The position numbers and the translations under genes were made by a program. A DNA stretch of 64,000 nucleotides from Anaerovibrio lipolyticus DSM 3074 (GTDB lineage: Bacteria; Bacillota; Negativicutes; Selenomonadales; Selenomonadaceae). Below the pieces are notes generated by a model. The model was not told where the DNA came from. It did not search any database and saw only the letters and a list, made by a program, of their open reading frames with translations. The DNA is taken from the NCBI RefSeq assembly GCF_900141865.1, contig NZ_FQYW01000017.1:1-64000 (forward strand). Reading direction: 5' to 3'. Below are positions 43,761-54,072 of this stretch, piece by piece. Position 1 is the first letter of the stretch. Each line of letters opens with the position of its first letter.

Positions 43761-44975
43761 TTATTTCACTCGTCTGAGGTGCGGCCCAGTTCGTCTTATC
43801 AGCTTAGGCTCCCTTCTCAGGGCCTCCCGAATAAGCTCCTTTTCCTTTATCATGGTTGTCTGTCTGCTGATGTTAACCAGAATTCCTATGGCAAAAAGGG
43901 ACATAACCAAAGATGTACCACCATAACTGATAAATGGCAATGGTACACCAACAACCGGAATCATGCCACTAACCATAATGAGATTGGCCACAGCCTGCCC
44001 TCCAATGAGGAGCAATACCCCTACAGCCAGCATCTGACCATACATATCCTGGGCCTGCATGGCAATAGCTGCCGCATAACGACAAAACAGCATATATACT
44101 ATCAAAATAGCCAAAACCACAAAAAAGCCCATTTCCTGGCTAAACACCGCAAAGGCAAAGTCCGTATGGGCCTCCGGCAAATAATCATATTTACTGAGCC
44201 CCTGACCAATGCCCATACCAAAAAGGCCTCCGGAACCAATGGACATCAGAGACCTTACCGTCTGATAACCCTGATCCTGGGCATAGGGCCATGGATCATA
44301 GGTAACCATCAGGCGCTCCAATCGGTATGGCTGCATGTAAATCATAAAGCCCACCAATATCAGTCCACCCAAAAGCAACCATTTTAGCTTGCTGAAATGC
44401 AGGCCCCCCACCACAAGCATCAATATAGGGATACCCATAACAATACAGGCAGTACCCATATCCGGCTCAACATAAACCAGCAGGGCCATGGCTCCCACCA
44501 CCCCCAGCTGCCGATTGAAGAGATTTACTTCCTTGCCCTGTCCATTTCTAAAGGAAATATAATAACCAGCCAGCATAATACTTACCAGCTTGGCAAATTC
44601 CGCAGGCTGGAAGGAAAAGCCCGGGAGGGGAATCCAGCGGCGGGCACCATTAACAGGATCCGTAAAGAGCAGCACCACTAAAAGGCAAGCCATCAATATA
44701 ACGGTTACTGGCATTATCAAAGAACGCCATTTGTGATAATCCACCCTGGCTCCCACATAGCATAAAAGCAGCCCCAAAATCATGCTGACAGCGTGCCTTA
44801 GCAAAAATGCATAAGGACTCCCATAGTCCCTTTCAGCCATAACAAAGGTTGAACTGAACACATTAAAAAGTCCTGCAATAAGCAATATTATCACCAGAGT
44901 CATAATGGCTTCATGGTTGTTTTTCCATAATTTGACGCCCTGTCTGCGCGGTGTCAGTGGCTCTACTTTACTCAA
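43761..44975 (-). CDS. ftsW: FtsW/RodA/SpoVE-type SEDS glycosyltransferase
   Basis: This SEDS peptidoglycan polymerase has about ten TM segments. Motifs include GARRWIPLPGFSFQPAEFAK, YVEPDMGTA with the catalytic-type Asp, GLFGMGIGQGLSKYDYLPEA with HTDFAFAVFSQE, and GMIPVVGVPLPFISYGGTSL. It is outside any division and cell wall cluster here, so it may be the SpoVE-like or a second SEDS protein rather than the main FtsW. A TTG start overlaps the trmB stop as TTGA. It carries out lipid II polymerisation at the membrane with a partner class B PBP. Confidence 0.88.
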   Translation of the reverse strand: MSKVEPLTPRRQGVKLWKNNHEAIMTLVIILLIAGLFNVFSSTFVMAERDYGSPYAFLLRHAVSMILGLLLCYVGARVDYHKWRSLIMPVTVILMACLLVVLLFTDPVNGARRWIPLPGFSFQPAEFAKLVSIMLAGYYISFRNGQGKEVNLFNRQLGVVGAMALLVYVEPDMGTACIVMGIPILMLVVGGLHFSKLKWLLLGGLILVGFMIYMQPYRLERLMVTYDPWPYAQDQGYQTVRSLMSIGSGGLFGMGIGQGLSKYDYLPEAHTDFAFAVFSQEMGFFVVLAILIVYMLFCRYAAAIAMQAQDMYGQMLAVGVLLLIGGQAVANLIMVSGMIPVVGVPLPFISYGGTSLVMSLFAIGILVNISRQTTMIKEKELIREALRREPKLIRRTGPHLRRVK

Positions 44976-45622
44976 GGGAAGGTTACCTCACAACGATTAA
45001 TTTTTTCACCAAATCCACTAAATTTACGCTCATACTCAGTCATAATATTATCTGGTCTATTTTCCGCATGAAGGTCAAAGGACACATCATCCACCTGAAG
45101 GCCGGCCTCCTCAAACTGCTCCAGTGAGAAATCAAAGAGGGGGCGATTATCCGTCTTAAACACCAGCTTCCCCGGGTGCTTAAGCAGCTTGGAATAGCGC
45201 TTCAAAAAGCCCACATGGGTAAGGCGGCGCTTGGCATGTCTTGCCTTTGGCCAAGGATCACAGAAATTGATGTAGAACTGATCTACCTCGCCTTCAGAAA
45301 AAATCGTCTCAATATTATTAATATCAAATACCAGGAGCTTCACATTGGTAATACCCAGCTCCCGAATTTTTTTTGCAGCCATGTAAAGCACATCCTGCTG
45401 TGCCTCAATGCCAATGAAATTTATATCAGGATGACGGAGAGCCATCTGACTTATAAAGTCTCCCTTGCCGGTACCCAGCTCCACATGAAGGTTGGCCTGG
45501 CGACCAAATACCTCATGCCATTTCCCCTTCTGCTCCTCAGAGGCTGGATTATCCTTAGGGAACACAAAATCATCAAAATCATGAATAGCCTGGTCAACCC
45601 AAGGCTTTCTACGTAAACGCAA
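44972..45622 (-). CDS. trmB: tRNA (guanine-N7-)-methyltransferase
   Basis: The enzyme methylates G46 of tRNAs. Conserved parts are LHVELGTGKGDFISQMALRH (SAM motif), NFIGIEAQQDVLYMAAKKI, INFCDPWPKARHAKRRLTHV and a C-terminal TEYERKFSGFGEKI. It has 216 aa, full length, with a TTG start preceded by AGGAG. It lies 21 bases downstream of the AcoR-like regulator and overlaps ftsW by 4 bases, so it is co-transcribed. Confidence 0.96.
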   Translation of the reverse strand: MRLRRKPWVDQAIHDFDDFVFPKDNPASEEQKGKWHEVFGRQANLHVELGTGKGDFISQMALRHPDINFIGIEAQQDVLYMAAKKIRELGITNVKLLVFDINNIETIFSEGEVDQFYINFCDPWPKARHAKRRLTHVGFLKRYSKLLKHPGKLVFKTDNRPLFDFSLEQFEEAGLQVDDVSFDLHAENRPDNIMTEYERKFSGFGEKINRCEVTFP

Positions 45623-45643
45623 ACTTATCGCTCCTATTCAAAA

Positions 45644-47560
45644 TTACTTTTTCTCAAAGCCATACTTTTTTAGATAGCGGTACAGGGTAACACGGCTTAC
45701 GTGAAGGAGATTTGCCATACGGGATACATTGCCCCCCGCGGCCTTCCACGCCTTTACGAAAATATCCTTGTCTTCCTTCCACTTATTATCAGGCTTCACA
45801 TCACCCATAAGGTTAATGTCCTCAGGTCTGATAACACCATCTGTGGTCTTGAAGAAGGCCACCTCCAGCACCCCCTGAAGCTGCTTGATATTCCCCGGCC
45901 AATCATAATTGGTAAGGATATTCACAGTTTCCTCCGCAATGGTCTTTTGCGGCATCTGATGCTGACTGGCCAGCTCATTTACAATATGAACTGCCAAATC
46001 CCGTATATCCTCCCGACGGTTTCTCAGGGACGGTATACGAATCACACTTCTCGAAATGATATCATATAATTCTCTTGCAAACAAGCCTCTTTCAGTAAGA
46101 CGCTTCAAATCGCTGTCACATGCCCCCACAATGCGCACATCGATAGAGCGGTCCACATCCTCACCTACACGGTTGGACTGAGAGGTATTGAGGGCTGCTG
46201 CCAGCTCTATGGCAATATTTTTAGGCATTTTCTCTATTTCATCAATAAAGAGAGTACCACCGGAAGCCAGCTCCAATTTACCAGGATGGCTGATTTCCGA
46301 ATTAAGGGCTACACCAAAGAGCTCCTGTTCCAGAATTTCCGGAGTTGTATCACCACAATGAATGGTAATGAGTGGTCCTGCTGCCCGAGGGCTGGCCTGA
46401 TGAATACCATGGGCCATACGCTGCTTTCCTGTTCCCGCTTCACCCTGAATCAACATGTGATGCTTATTTCTGGCGATGCGCAAAGCCTTATCCTTAATGG
46501 AGCTAAAGTTGGTGCCGGCACTTACCAAGGAATTCAGACTGTATTTTGCTGTAAAGCCTGCCGCATGAGCCACCAAAGTACGCAAATCCTCAATAGGCAT
46601 GGACACTGCTACTACACTGTGAACAGTTTCATCTCCATTGTAATCCAAAGGCACTACGGTGGTAATATCCTCGTAGGTCTTGGCCTGAGTAATCCAGGTA
46701 ACCTCTTTATTGTAGGAAGGCACACCTTTAAATCCGCGATATATAGGGGTGTGGCGGTAATTCATTATAACCTCGTTAAGGTTTGTCTTCACCTCATTAT
46801 TATCCTGAGGCTGGGCGCCAATACCCATAAGACGGCTCATGCCCAGCTTATTGGCATAGGCCACCTCATCTCCCGCCATAACATGATATACCGCGAAAGG
46901 AGTTGCATCCAATATAGCCTCCTGGGCCTTGATGCGGGTAAACTGATGGAGATAAACCTCCAAGGATTCTTTAATGGTAAGAAGCATGGCAATAATAGCA
47001 TCCTGAGGCATATCAGTCTGTTCCACCGCCACCAAAGAAATGATATACTGCAGCTCATTATCCACAATTATAGGTGCTGAGCAGGCATCGCTTTGCTGGC
47101 ATTCTGCTGCCCACATCTCAGGGCCAAAGAGCCAAAATGGTGCCCTGTGTTCATAAGCAATACTAATGGAGGAAGTGCCAACCTCCTCAATGCCCACCCG
47201 AACCCCCTCAATTTCACCTGGGGTCATCTGATAAAATGGCATTGAATAACTCTTTAACACGGTACAGTTTGCATCCAATATAAGCAGACTGATATTGTAT
47301 TTCTGGAAGAATTCCCGAACATTGCCACTGATATCCTCCAAATACTTTATAGCTGGGCCATGGAGCTTTTGAGCCTCCTTCAGCTCAGCCTCAGAAAGGT
47401 GCTTGGCTGTGGACATTTTATCCGATGGCACCTTTAAGGCAGCACTTTTTTCCCAGGACTTGGCCACCCAAGGATGTACATTAGGATCTATTTCTCCTGT
47501 TTCGATAAATCTATGGTAATATGCTTCCAGCTTTTCACGACTGCGACGTTCCCTAATCAT
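45644..47560 (-). CDS. AcoR-like AAA+ regulator lacking the GAFTGA loop
   Basis: The layout matches bacterial enhancer-binding proteins. A GAF-type sensor (about 60-200) and a PAS-like segment (about 205-330) precede an AAA+ domain with Walker A GEAGTGKQRMAHG and Walker B GGTLFIDEIEKM, and a C-terminal Fis-type HTH (GGNVSRMANLLHVSRVTLYR). The sigma-54 contact loop is missing: between ELFG and the GKLELASGGT segment there is VALNSEISHP instead of a GAFTGA loop. It therefore probably does not activate sigma-54 promoters in the classical way and may be a TyrR-like regulator. I place the start at the ATG 47560; an in-frame TTG lies at 47578. It heads the trmB-ftsW-kinase-radical SAM-yqeB unit. 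Confidence 0.88.
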   Translation of the reverse strand: MIRERRSREKLEAYYHRFIETGEIDPNVHPWVAKSWEKSAALKVPSDKMSTAKHLSEAELKEAQKLHGPAIKYLEDISGNVREFFQKYNISLLILDANCTVLKSYSMPFYQMTPGEIEGVRVGIEEVGTSSISIAYEHRAPFWLFGPEMWAAECQQSDACSAPIIVDNELQYIISLVAVEQTDMPQDAIIAMLLTIKESLEVYLHQFTRIKAQEAILDATPFAVYHVMAGDEVAYANKLGMSRLMGIGAQPQDNNEVKTNLNEVIMNYRHTPIYRGFKGVPSYNKEVTWITQAKTYEDITTVVPLDYNGDETVHSVVAVSMPIEDLRTLVAHAAGFTAKYSLNSLVSAGTNFSSIKDKALRIARNKHHMLIQGEAGTGKQRMAHGIHQASPRAAGPLITIHCGDTTPEILEQELFGVALNSEISHPGKLELASGGTLFIDEIEKMPKNIAIELAAALNTSQSNRVGEDVDRSIDVRIVGACDSDLKRLTERGLFARELYDIISRSVIRIPSLRNRREDIRDLAVHIVNELASQHQMPQKTIAEETVNILTNYDWPGNIKQLQGVLEVAFFKTTDGVIRPEDINLMGDVKPDNKWKEDKDIFVKAWKAAGGNVSRMANLLHVSRVTLYRYLKKYGFEKK

Positions 47561-47755
47561 AAAGCTTTCACTCTCCAATCTATCATAATAAGTTAGTTCA
47601 AAAGTAAAACGATTCTAAAACTATACATATACACCTATTTTAGCATTAGTGATTTTTCTCTGCAAATTTTCCGACCTAAAAGTTACAATCAAACCTCAAT
47701 TCTGTCCTATATATTGTAATATTTTGTTTGGTGACTTTTTTCAAGTTGTTAATTA

Positions 47756-47764
47756 TGATATAAT
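47756..47764 (+). promoter_or_regulatory. extended -10 promoter
   Basis: TGATATAAT is a perfect TATAAT with the TGN extension, 54 bases upstream of the small membrane protein gene. No good -35 hexamer is visible, which is usual for extended -10 promoters. Confidence 0.55.
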
Positions 47765-47818
47765 CTCATTGTCTGTACAATAATGTATTAGAATAAAAAG
47801 GAGAATGGTGGTTTATAG

Positions 47819-48157
47819 ATGTCTACTCAATATAAGAAAATTCAGAAGAATTTATCCCCATCTGCTGATGGAGCAAACAGCAAGTCCAATATGAAGCCAA
47901 AGGCTTCCAGGGATTTACTTCTTCTCATCATGATTGCCCTTACCATGTTTGTTATGGCCTTGGGCTGGCAGACCCTTGATCAGATCGGCGTGGCTATGTA
48001 CACCTGCCTTATGATTGGTATGGTTGTTGTTTACATTAACCGTCACGGCAACTTCACCGACAAGGTTCACAGAATTTTAGTTGGTGTAAGCATGGGCACA
48101 CTCTTTGCTTCCGTTGGCCTCTTAGGCCTCAGCGTATACATGCAATATTTTGCATAA
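47819..48157 (+). CDS. small membrane protein (112 aa), hypothetical
   Basis: I do not recognise this protein. A polar N-terminus (about 1-30) is followed by three hydrophobic segments (LLLLIMIALTMFVMALGW, VAMYTCLMIGMVVVYI and ILVGVSMGTLFASVGLLGLS). The usual binding site AAAGGAG is 13-15 bases before the ATG, with GGTGG nearer; translation start is likely but not certain. It is a lone plus-strand gene divergent from the AcoR-like regulator, so it is a candidate target of it. Its stop codon abuts a TAACG-type repeat. Confidence 0.75.
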   Translation: MSTQYKKIQKNLSPSADGANSKSNMKPKASRDLLLLIMIALTMFVMALGWQTLDQIGVAMYTCLMIGMVVVYINRHGNFTDKVHRILVGVSMGTLFASVGLLGLSVYMQYFA

Positions 48158-48300
48158 TAACGAGCTTTAAGATGTCCCCTTCCTCTTTAGGTGGGGGAAA
48201 ACAAACTACAACAGCTGGTGAGTATATCTCCCAGCTCGTTGAAACGCTAATTGGAAGATTTTTCTTCTAAAGAAGAAAAATTTGAACAATGGCGTTATAA
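48156..48300 (+). repeat. TAACG-type dispersed repeat, copy 2
   Basis: This 145-base element runs from AATAACGAGC to GGCGTTATAA. It is the reverse complement of the element at 19523-19690 at high identity, without the 25-base insertion. Hairpins CCCCTT...GGGGG and ATTTTTCTTCT/AGAAGAAAAAT are conserved. It begins at the stop codon of the 112-aa membrane protein. Confidence 0.82.
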
Positions 48301-48309
48301 CGTCAATTC

Positions 48310-48340
48310 AAATCGGCTTTCTTCGGAGAGCCGATTTTTT
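48310..48340 (+). terminator. terminator of the 112-aa protein gene
   Basis: The perfect stem AAATCGGCT/AGCCGATTT is followed by TTTTTATATG on the plus strand. Confidence 0.88.
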
Positions 48341-48346
48341 ATATGT

Positions 48347-48378
48347 AAAAAAGACTGGTCCGAAAACCAGTCTTTTTT
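48347..48378. terminator. terminator of the ATP synthase operon
   Basis: The perfect 13-bp stem AAAAAAGACTGGT/ACCAGTCTTTTTT gives T-runs on both strands. It lies 10 bases beyond the last atp codon and is bidirectional. Confidence 0.9.
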
Positions 48379-48387
48379 TCATTTTTA

Positions 48388-48817
48388 TTAAATTTCGCCT
48401 TTGGTTCCCAGAGCCTTAAGACGAGCCAACGCACGCTGCAGTGAAGCCTCAGCACGAAGGAGATTGATATCCTCCCGAGCTGCGCCACCGGCCTTATAAG
48501 CCTCAATACGCTGCTTGGCACGTTCCATGGACTTACGGGGCACGATCTGCATCAATGTCCTCAGGAAGCTCTGCCACGGACGCCAGCACAGAAATCTTTT
48601 CTGGCTGAACCTCCATAAAGCCACCGCCTACCGCCACCAGCTTCTCGGTGCCTTCCATTTTCACCCGCATGGCATGAGGCACAAGGCCTGTTACCAGCGG
48701 AGCATGATGAGGCAGAATACCAAGCTCGCCATCAGTGGAACGGACAATCAGCATATCAATATCAGCAGAATAAACAACCTTATCCGGAGATACAATCTCT
48801 AGCTTTATTGTAGCCAT
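48388..48817 (-). pseudogene. atpC: ATP synthase epsilon subunit, with +1 frameshift
   Basis: The 94-codon upstream frame starts MATIKLEIVSPDKVVYSADI and covers the beta-sandwich domain (GELGILPHHAPLVTGLVP). It then ends prematurely with DIDADRAP and a stop. Continuing in the next frame gives RKSMERAKQRIEAYKAGG and the helical hairpin to the normal C-terminus LKALGTKGEI. Removing one base from the GGGG run at 48537-48540 restores a 142-aa protein of normal length reading DADRARKSMERA. This is either a sequencing or assembly error, a true mutation, or ribosomal slippage. Loss of the C-terminal hairpin would remove the inhibitory domain but leave the core. It is the last gene of the atp operon, 3 bases after atpD. 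Confidence 0.88.
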
Positions 48818-48820
48818 GGA

Positions 48821-50245
<1,425 letters not shown>

Positions 50246-51106
50246 TTATTTAAGTGCCTCAGCACCGCCCACGATCTCTGTGATCTCGCGGGTTATGCCG
50301 GCCTGACGAACTTTATTATAGTGCAAATCAAGTTTTGCGATAAGCTCCTGAGCATTATCCGTAGCGTTACTCATGGCATTCATGCGGGAGCTGAGCTCAC
50401 TGGCTGCTGCCTGTAAAAGCGCCGCATAAATGGTGGTAACAAGGTACTGTGGCAGAAGATACCCCAGCACCTCAGCTGCATTAGGCTCATAGATGTATTC
50501 TGAACGAATTTTCTTCTCTTCGCCCTCCTTAGTGGCAAGATTGCCAAAAGGAAGCAGCTTAACAGTTTCAGGAACACAGTTAATTGCAGAAATGAATCTG
50601 GTATAAACCATGTACACTTCCTCAATTTCACCGGACTTGAAACGCTCAATGATATCCTCCGCTATATCCTTGGCATTTTCGAACTTAGGACGTTCGCTGA
50701 TGCCAATATATTCACCGGAAACATCATAGCTACGGTTGGAAAAATAATCTCTTGCTTTACGGCCCACAGTTATAAGCTGAGTATTGCCCTTATCAGCCAC
50801 CTGGGCAACGGCCTCCTTGATGGCATTACTGGAATATGCTCCAGCAAGTCCCTTATCGGAAGCGATTACCAGAATAAGGCGCTTTCCTCCCGGATAAACC
50901 TCCAGAAGTGGATGACTGAAGTCAGTCACATTGGCGGCAACATCAGATACGACCTGAGCCATTTTATCTGCATAAGGCTTATTGGCAACAGCAGCCTCTT
51001 TAGCCTGACGAAGGCGGGAGGTTGCTACCATGTTCATGGCATTTGTGATTTGCTGTATACTCTTTACGCTCTTGATACGACGGCGTATGTCCTGTAAACT
51101 AGCCAA
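50246..51106 (-). CDS. atpG: ATP synthase subunit gamma
   Basis: This is the central rotor shaft of F1. The N-terminal helix has IRRRIKSVKSIQQITNAMNM, and the C-terminal helix ends SNATDNAQELIAKLDLHYNK with RQAGITREITEIVGGAEAL, the strongly conserved gamma signature. It has 286 aa. A TTG start follows GAGGTGA. It is 20 bases downstream of atpA. Confidence 0.98.
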   Translation of the reverse strand: MASLQDIRRRIKSVKSIQQITNAMNMVATSRLRQAKEAAVANKPYADKMAQVVSDVAANVTDFSHPLLEVYPGGKRLILVIASDKGLAGAYSSNAIKEAVAQVADKGNTQLITVGRKARDYFSNRSYDVSGEYIGISERPKFENAKDIAEDIIERFKSGEIEEVYMVYTRFISAINCVPETVKLLPFGNLATKEGEEKKIRSEYIYEPNAAEVLGYLLPQYLVTTIYAALLQAAASELSSRMNAMSNATDNAQELIAKLDLHYNKVRQAGITREITEIVGGAEALK

Positions 51107-51125
51107 ATAAAATCACCTCGCTGCC

Positions 51126-52643
51126 TTATGCCATTTTGTAGGTTACAGTTTCCTTAAATTCCTCAATAGCCTTGGAAATCTCAGCCTCTAAAGCATCATC
51201 CAGCTTTTTCTGATCTGCAATCTTCTGAAGAACAGCCTCATGCTCGTTGTGCATAAACTTCAAAAGGTCACCCTGGAAGGTAACTACCTTGTCCACTGGA
51301 ATATCGGTCAAGAAGCCACGAACTGCGGAGAAGATTACTACAACCTGTTCCTCTACAGCCAGTGGAGAATACTGAGCCTGCTTCAAAGTCTCAACCATAC
51401 GGGCACCACGGTCCAACTGAGCCTTGGTAGCCTTATCCAAATCGGAAGCGAACTGTGCGAATGCAGCCAACTCACGATACTGAGCCAGATCCAGACGCAT
51501 GGTACCAGCGACCTGTTTCATAGCCTTGATCTGAGCACTACCACCTACACGGGATACAGACAGACCTACGCTGATGGCAGGACGGATACCAGAATAGAAC
51601 GCATCAGTCTCCAGCATAATCTGACCATCGGTGATGGAGATTACGTTGGTAGGAATATATGCAGAAACGTCACCTGCCAGAGTCTCGATAATCGGCAGAG
51701 CGGTAATGGAACCAGCACCTAAATTATCGGAGAGCTTGGCAGCACGCTCCAACAGACGGGAATGTAAGTAGAATACATCACCTGGATATGCCTCACGTCC
51801 TGGTGGACGACGTAGCAGCAGAGACATGGCACGATATGCAGCCGCATGCTTGGTAAGGTCATCATATACGCAGAGGCAGTGACCGCCCTTGTACATGAAA
51901 TACTCGGCCATAGCTACGCCGGAGTAAGGAGCCAGGTACTGAAGCGGAGCACTATCAGAAGCTGTAGCAACAACTACGATGGTGTATTCCATAGCACCGG
52001 CATCTTCCAATGTCTTAACTACACGGGCAACGGTGGATGCCTTCTGACCAATTGCCACATATACGCAGATACAGTTCTGGCCCTTCTGGTTCAGAATAGT
52101 ATCTACAGCAATAGCAGTCTTACCAGTACCACGGTCACCGATAATCAGCTCACGCTGACCACGGCCAATTGGTACCAGAGCATCAATTGCCTTCAGACCA
52201 GTCTGGAGTGGCTCATGTACTGACTTTCTGTCAGCGATACCAGGAGCCTTATACTCTACTGGACGATATTCAGTTGTGTTGATAGGTCCCTTGCCATCAA
52301 CAGGGCGACCCAGTGCATCAACTACACGGCCAACCATGGCTTCGCCTACAGGAACCTGCATGATGGTGCCGGTACGTTTTACCATATCGCCTTCCTTGAT
52401 GGCAGTATCGCCACCAAGAATAACTGCACCAACGTTGTCCTGCTCCAGATTAAGAACAAGACCATATATATCGTTACCGAAATCAAGTAGCTCACCGGCC
52501 ATAGCCTTGCTGAGGCCATGTACGTGGGCGATACCATCACCGATTTCGATAACAGTGCCTACATCATCAACATTCAAATCAACATTGTAGTTCTTGATTT
52601 GATCCTTGATAATGGCTGTTATTTCTTCCGGATTCATTTTCAT
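51126..52643 (-). CDS. atpA: ATP synthase subunit alpha
   Basis: This is the non-catalytic nucleotide-binding F1 subunit. The P-loop is [20 protein letters not shown], with the arginine-finger region [20 protein letters not shown] and the DELSEED-equivalent C-terminal helical bundle. Its 505 aa are full length. The first ATG of two closely spaced Met codons is annotated. Confidence 0.98.
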   Translation of the reverse strand: MKMNPEEITAIIKDQIKNYNVDLNVDDVGTVIEIGDGIAHVHGLSKAMAGELLDFGNDIYGLVLNLEQDNVGAVILGGDTAIKEGDMVKRTGTIMQVPVGEAMVGRVVDALGRPVDGKGPINTTEYRPVEYKAPGIADRKSVHEPLQTGLKAIDALVPIGRGQRELIIGDRGTGKTAIAVDTILNQKGQNCICVYVAIGQKASTVARVVKTLEDAGAMEYTIVVVATASDSAPLQYLAPYSGVAMAEYFMYKGGHCLCVYDDLTKHAAAYRAMSLLLRRPPGREAYPGDVFYLHSRLLERAAKLSDNLGAGSITALPIIETLAGDVSAYIPTNVISITDGQIMLETDAFYSGIRPAISVGLSVSRVGGSAQIKAMKQVAGTMRLDLAQYRELAAFAQFASDLDKATKAQLDRGARMVETLKQAQYSPLAVEEQVVVIFSAVRGFLTDIPVDKVVTFQGDLLKFMHNEHEAVLQKIADQKKLDDALEAEISKAIEEFKETVTYKMA

Positions 52644-52665
52644 ACTTCGCTGTCACCCCATTTTC

Positions 52666-53208
52666 TCAATTACTTGCCATCAATTCAGCCTTCAGTGCCT
52701 GCAAACGACCGGTTACACTGCCGTCGATGCGTCTGTCACCGATTTTTACAACTACGCCGCCAATGATTCCCTTGTCCTCGTGCATGCGAAGCTGTACCTT
52801 TTTGCCGGTCACCTCTTCCAATTTGCTGCCAAGACTTGCCTTGAGTTCTGACTTCAAATCAAATGCACTGGTTACATCAGCGATTACAATGCCCTGTGCT
52901 TTGTTGGACATTTCCTGATAGCACTCGTTAATGGCTTCCAGCAGCACAATACGACGCTTGTCCACCAGAAGCAGCAAAAACTTAAACATCAAGTCAGAAA
53001 CCTCACCCTGCAAAAGCTTGGTAATAAGGTCCTTCTTGGCTTGAGGCTGTACCTGCGGGTTGGTCAGGAAGCCCTTAAGATCAGCCTGTGAAAAAAGGTC
53101 GTGGCTCACCTGAGCAAGCTCCTTGCCGTATTTTTCAAGCTGATTTTCCTCTTTGGCAATCTCAAAGATTGCAACCCCGTATTTACGGGCAAGCTGTATA
53201 TTTAACAT
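52666..53208 (-). CDS. atpH: ATP synthase subunit delta
   Basis: This subunit forms the peripheral-stalk connection of F1. The N-terminal six-helix domain starts LARKYGVAIFEIAKEENQLE. The C-terminal conserved segment contains MHEDKGIIGGVVVKIGDRRI followed by DGSVTGRLQALK. It has 180 aa. Its ATG overlaps the atpF stop by 7 bases. Confidence 0.96.
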   Translation of the reverse strand: MLNIQLARKYGVAIFEIAKEENQLEKYGKELAQVSHDLFSQADLKGFLTNPQVQPQAKKDLITKLLQGEVSDLMFKFLLLLVDKRRIVLLEAINECYQEMSNKAQGIVIADVTSAFDLKSELKASLGSKLEEVTGKKVQLRMHEDKGIIGGVVVKIGDRRIDGSVTGRLQALKAELMASN

Positions 53209-53705
53209 GGCAAATCACCAATCTTGTCCTTATCGAGCTGGTCGATAAACTCCTTGATAAGTGCTTCATTCTCAGCAGCATCAATATTTTTGGAAACGAT
53301 TTTCTCAGCTGCGGCAATGGAAAGTGCAGCAACCTGTCCCTTGAGCTTTTCAACTGCCAGAGCGCGTTCCCTCTGAATTTCCTGCTGGGCAGCATGCTTC
53401 ATCTGATCGATTTCAGCTTTTGTTGTCTGCATGCTGGCCTCATGATCTTCACGAGTGCGCTTTTCTGCCTTGTCAATGATCTCCTGAGCCTTTACACGGG
53501 CACCTGCCAGCTGTTCCTGATACTGCTTCAGGGTAGCTTCAGCAGCTGCAGCATCGTCGTCAGCCTTCTTAATGCTGCCGGCGATTCTTTCCTCACGCTC
53601 TTTTAACATCTTAACAATAGGCTTGTACGCAAAAATACGGAGAAGAACAACAAGAACCAAGAAGTTCAGCATCTGCGCAATTAATGTTGCGTTAATATCA
53701 ATCAA
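53202..53705 (-). CDS. atpF: ATP synthase subunit b
   Basis: This is the peripheral stalk subunit. A single N-terminal TM segment (LIAQMLNFLVLVVLLRIFAY) is followed by a long Ala/Glu/Lys-rich helix (about 30-165). Its 167 aa are typical. The start is TTG with GGGGG 8 bases upstream; the next in-frame ATG would remove the TM helix. Confidence 0.95.
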   Translation of the reverse strand: MIDINATLIAQMLNFLVLVVLLRIFAYKPIVKMLKEREERIAGSIKKADDDAAAAEATLKQYQEQLAGARVKAQEIIDKAEKRTREDHEASMQTTKAEIDQMKHAAQQEIQRERALAVEKLKGQVAALSIAAAEKIVSKNIDAAENEALIKEFIDQLDKDKIGDLPC

Positions 53706-53749
53706 TTCTATTGCCCCCTCTACTTAATAGCCTCATCGGTAGCGTTAAA

Positions 53750-54001
53750 TTACTTGATGAGTGGATTAGCGTAGAGAATAATCAGGGCAATAACGGTGGC
53801 GATAATACACATTGCCTCGATCAGACCTACGGAGATCAGGGTGTTAGTGAAGAGTGCGTTCTTTGCCTCTGGCTGACGGGTCAAGCCCTCAATAAACTTA
53901 CTGGTTACCAGTGCATCACCTAAAGCTGCACCAACTGCTGCCAAACCCATAATAATACCTACACCGATCATAGCTGCCGCTACCATAACTGAATGTTCCA
54001 T
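53750..54001 (-). CDS. atpE: ATP synthase subunit c
   Basis: This is the rotor ring proteolipid with 83 residues in two TM helices joined by the RQPEAK loop. The ion-binding carboxylate is E62 in LISVGLIEAMCII. The residues after it (A-M) are not the S-T of sodium-coupled rings, so proton coupling is more likely. Helix 1 carries a further Asp (D29 in GAALGDALV), the position of Gln in sodium-type rings and of Asp in mycobacterial rings. The ATG at 54001 follows AAGGAGG; an upstream in-frame start would add a non-homologous tail. Confidence 0.96.
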   Translation of the reverse strand: MEHSVMVAAAMIGVGIIMGLAAVGAALGDALVTSKFIEGLTRQPEAKNALFTNTLISVGLIEAMCIIATVIALIILYANPLIK

Positions 54002-54072
54002 TAGATAATCCTCCTTAAAATAAATAACGATTTTTTCTGTTTTCGTCATGATAACATAACGAGAAAACGTTC

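Noticed and set aside
48388-48624. Separate 78-aa gene downstream of a short atpC
   Set aside because: Its C-terminal half is plainly the missing helical hairpin of the epsilon subunit in another frame, so it is part of a frameshifted atpC.
53750-54001. Sodium-coupled ATP synthase
   Set aside because: The c-subunit lacks the Gln/Glu-Ser-Thr sodium ligand pattern; E62 is followed by Ala-Met.
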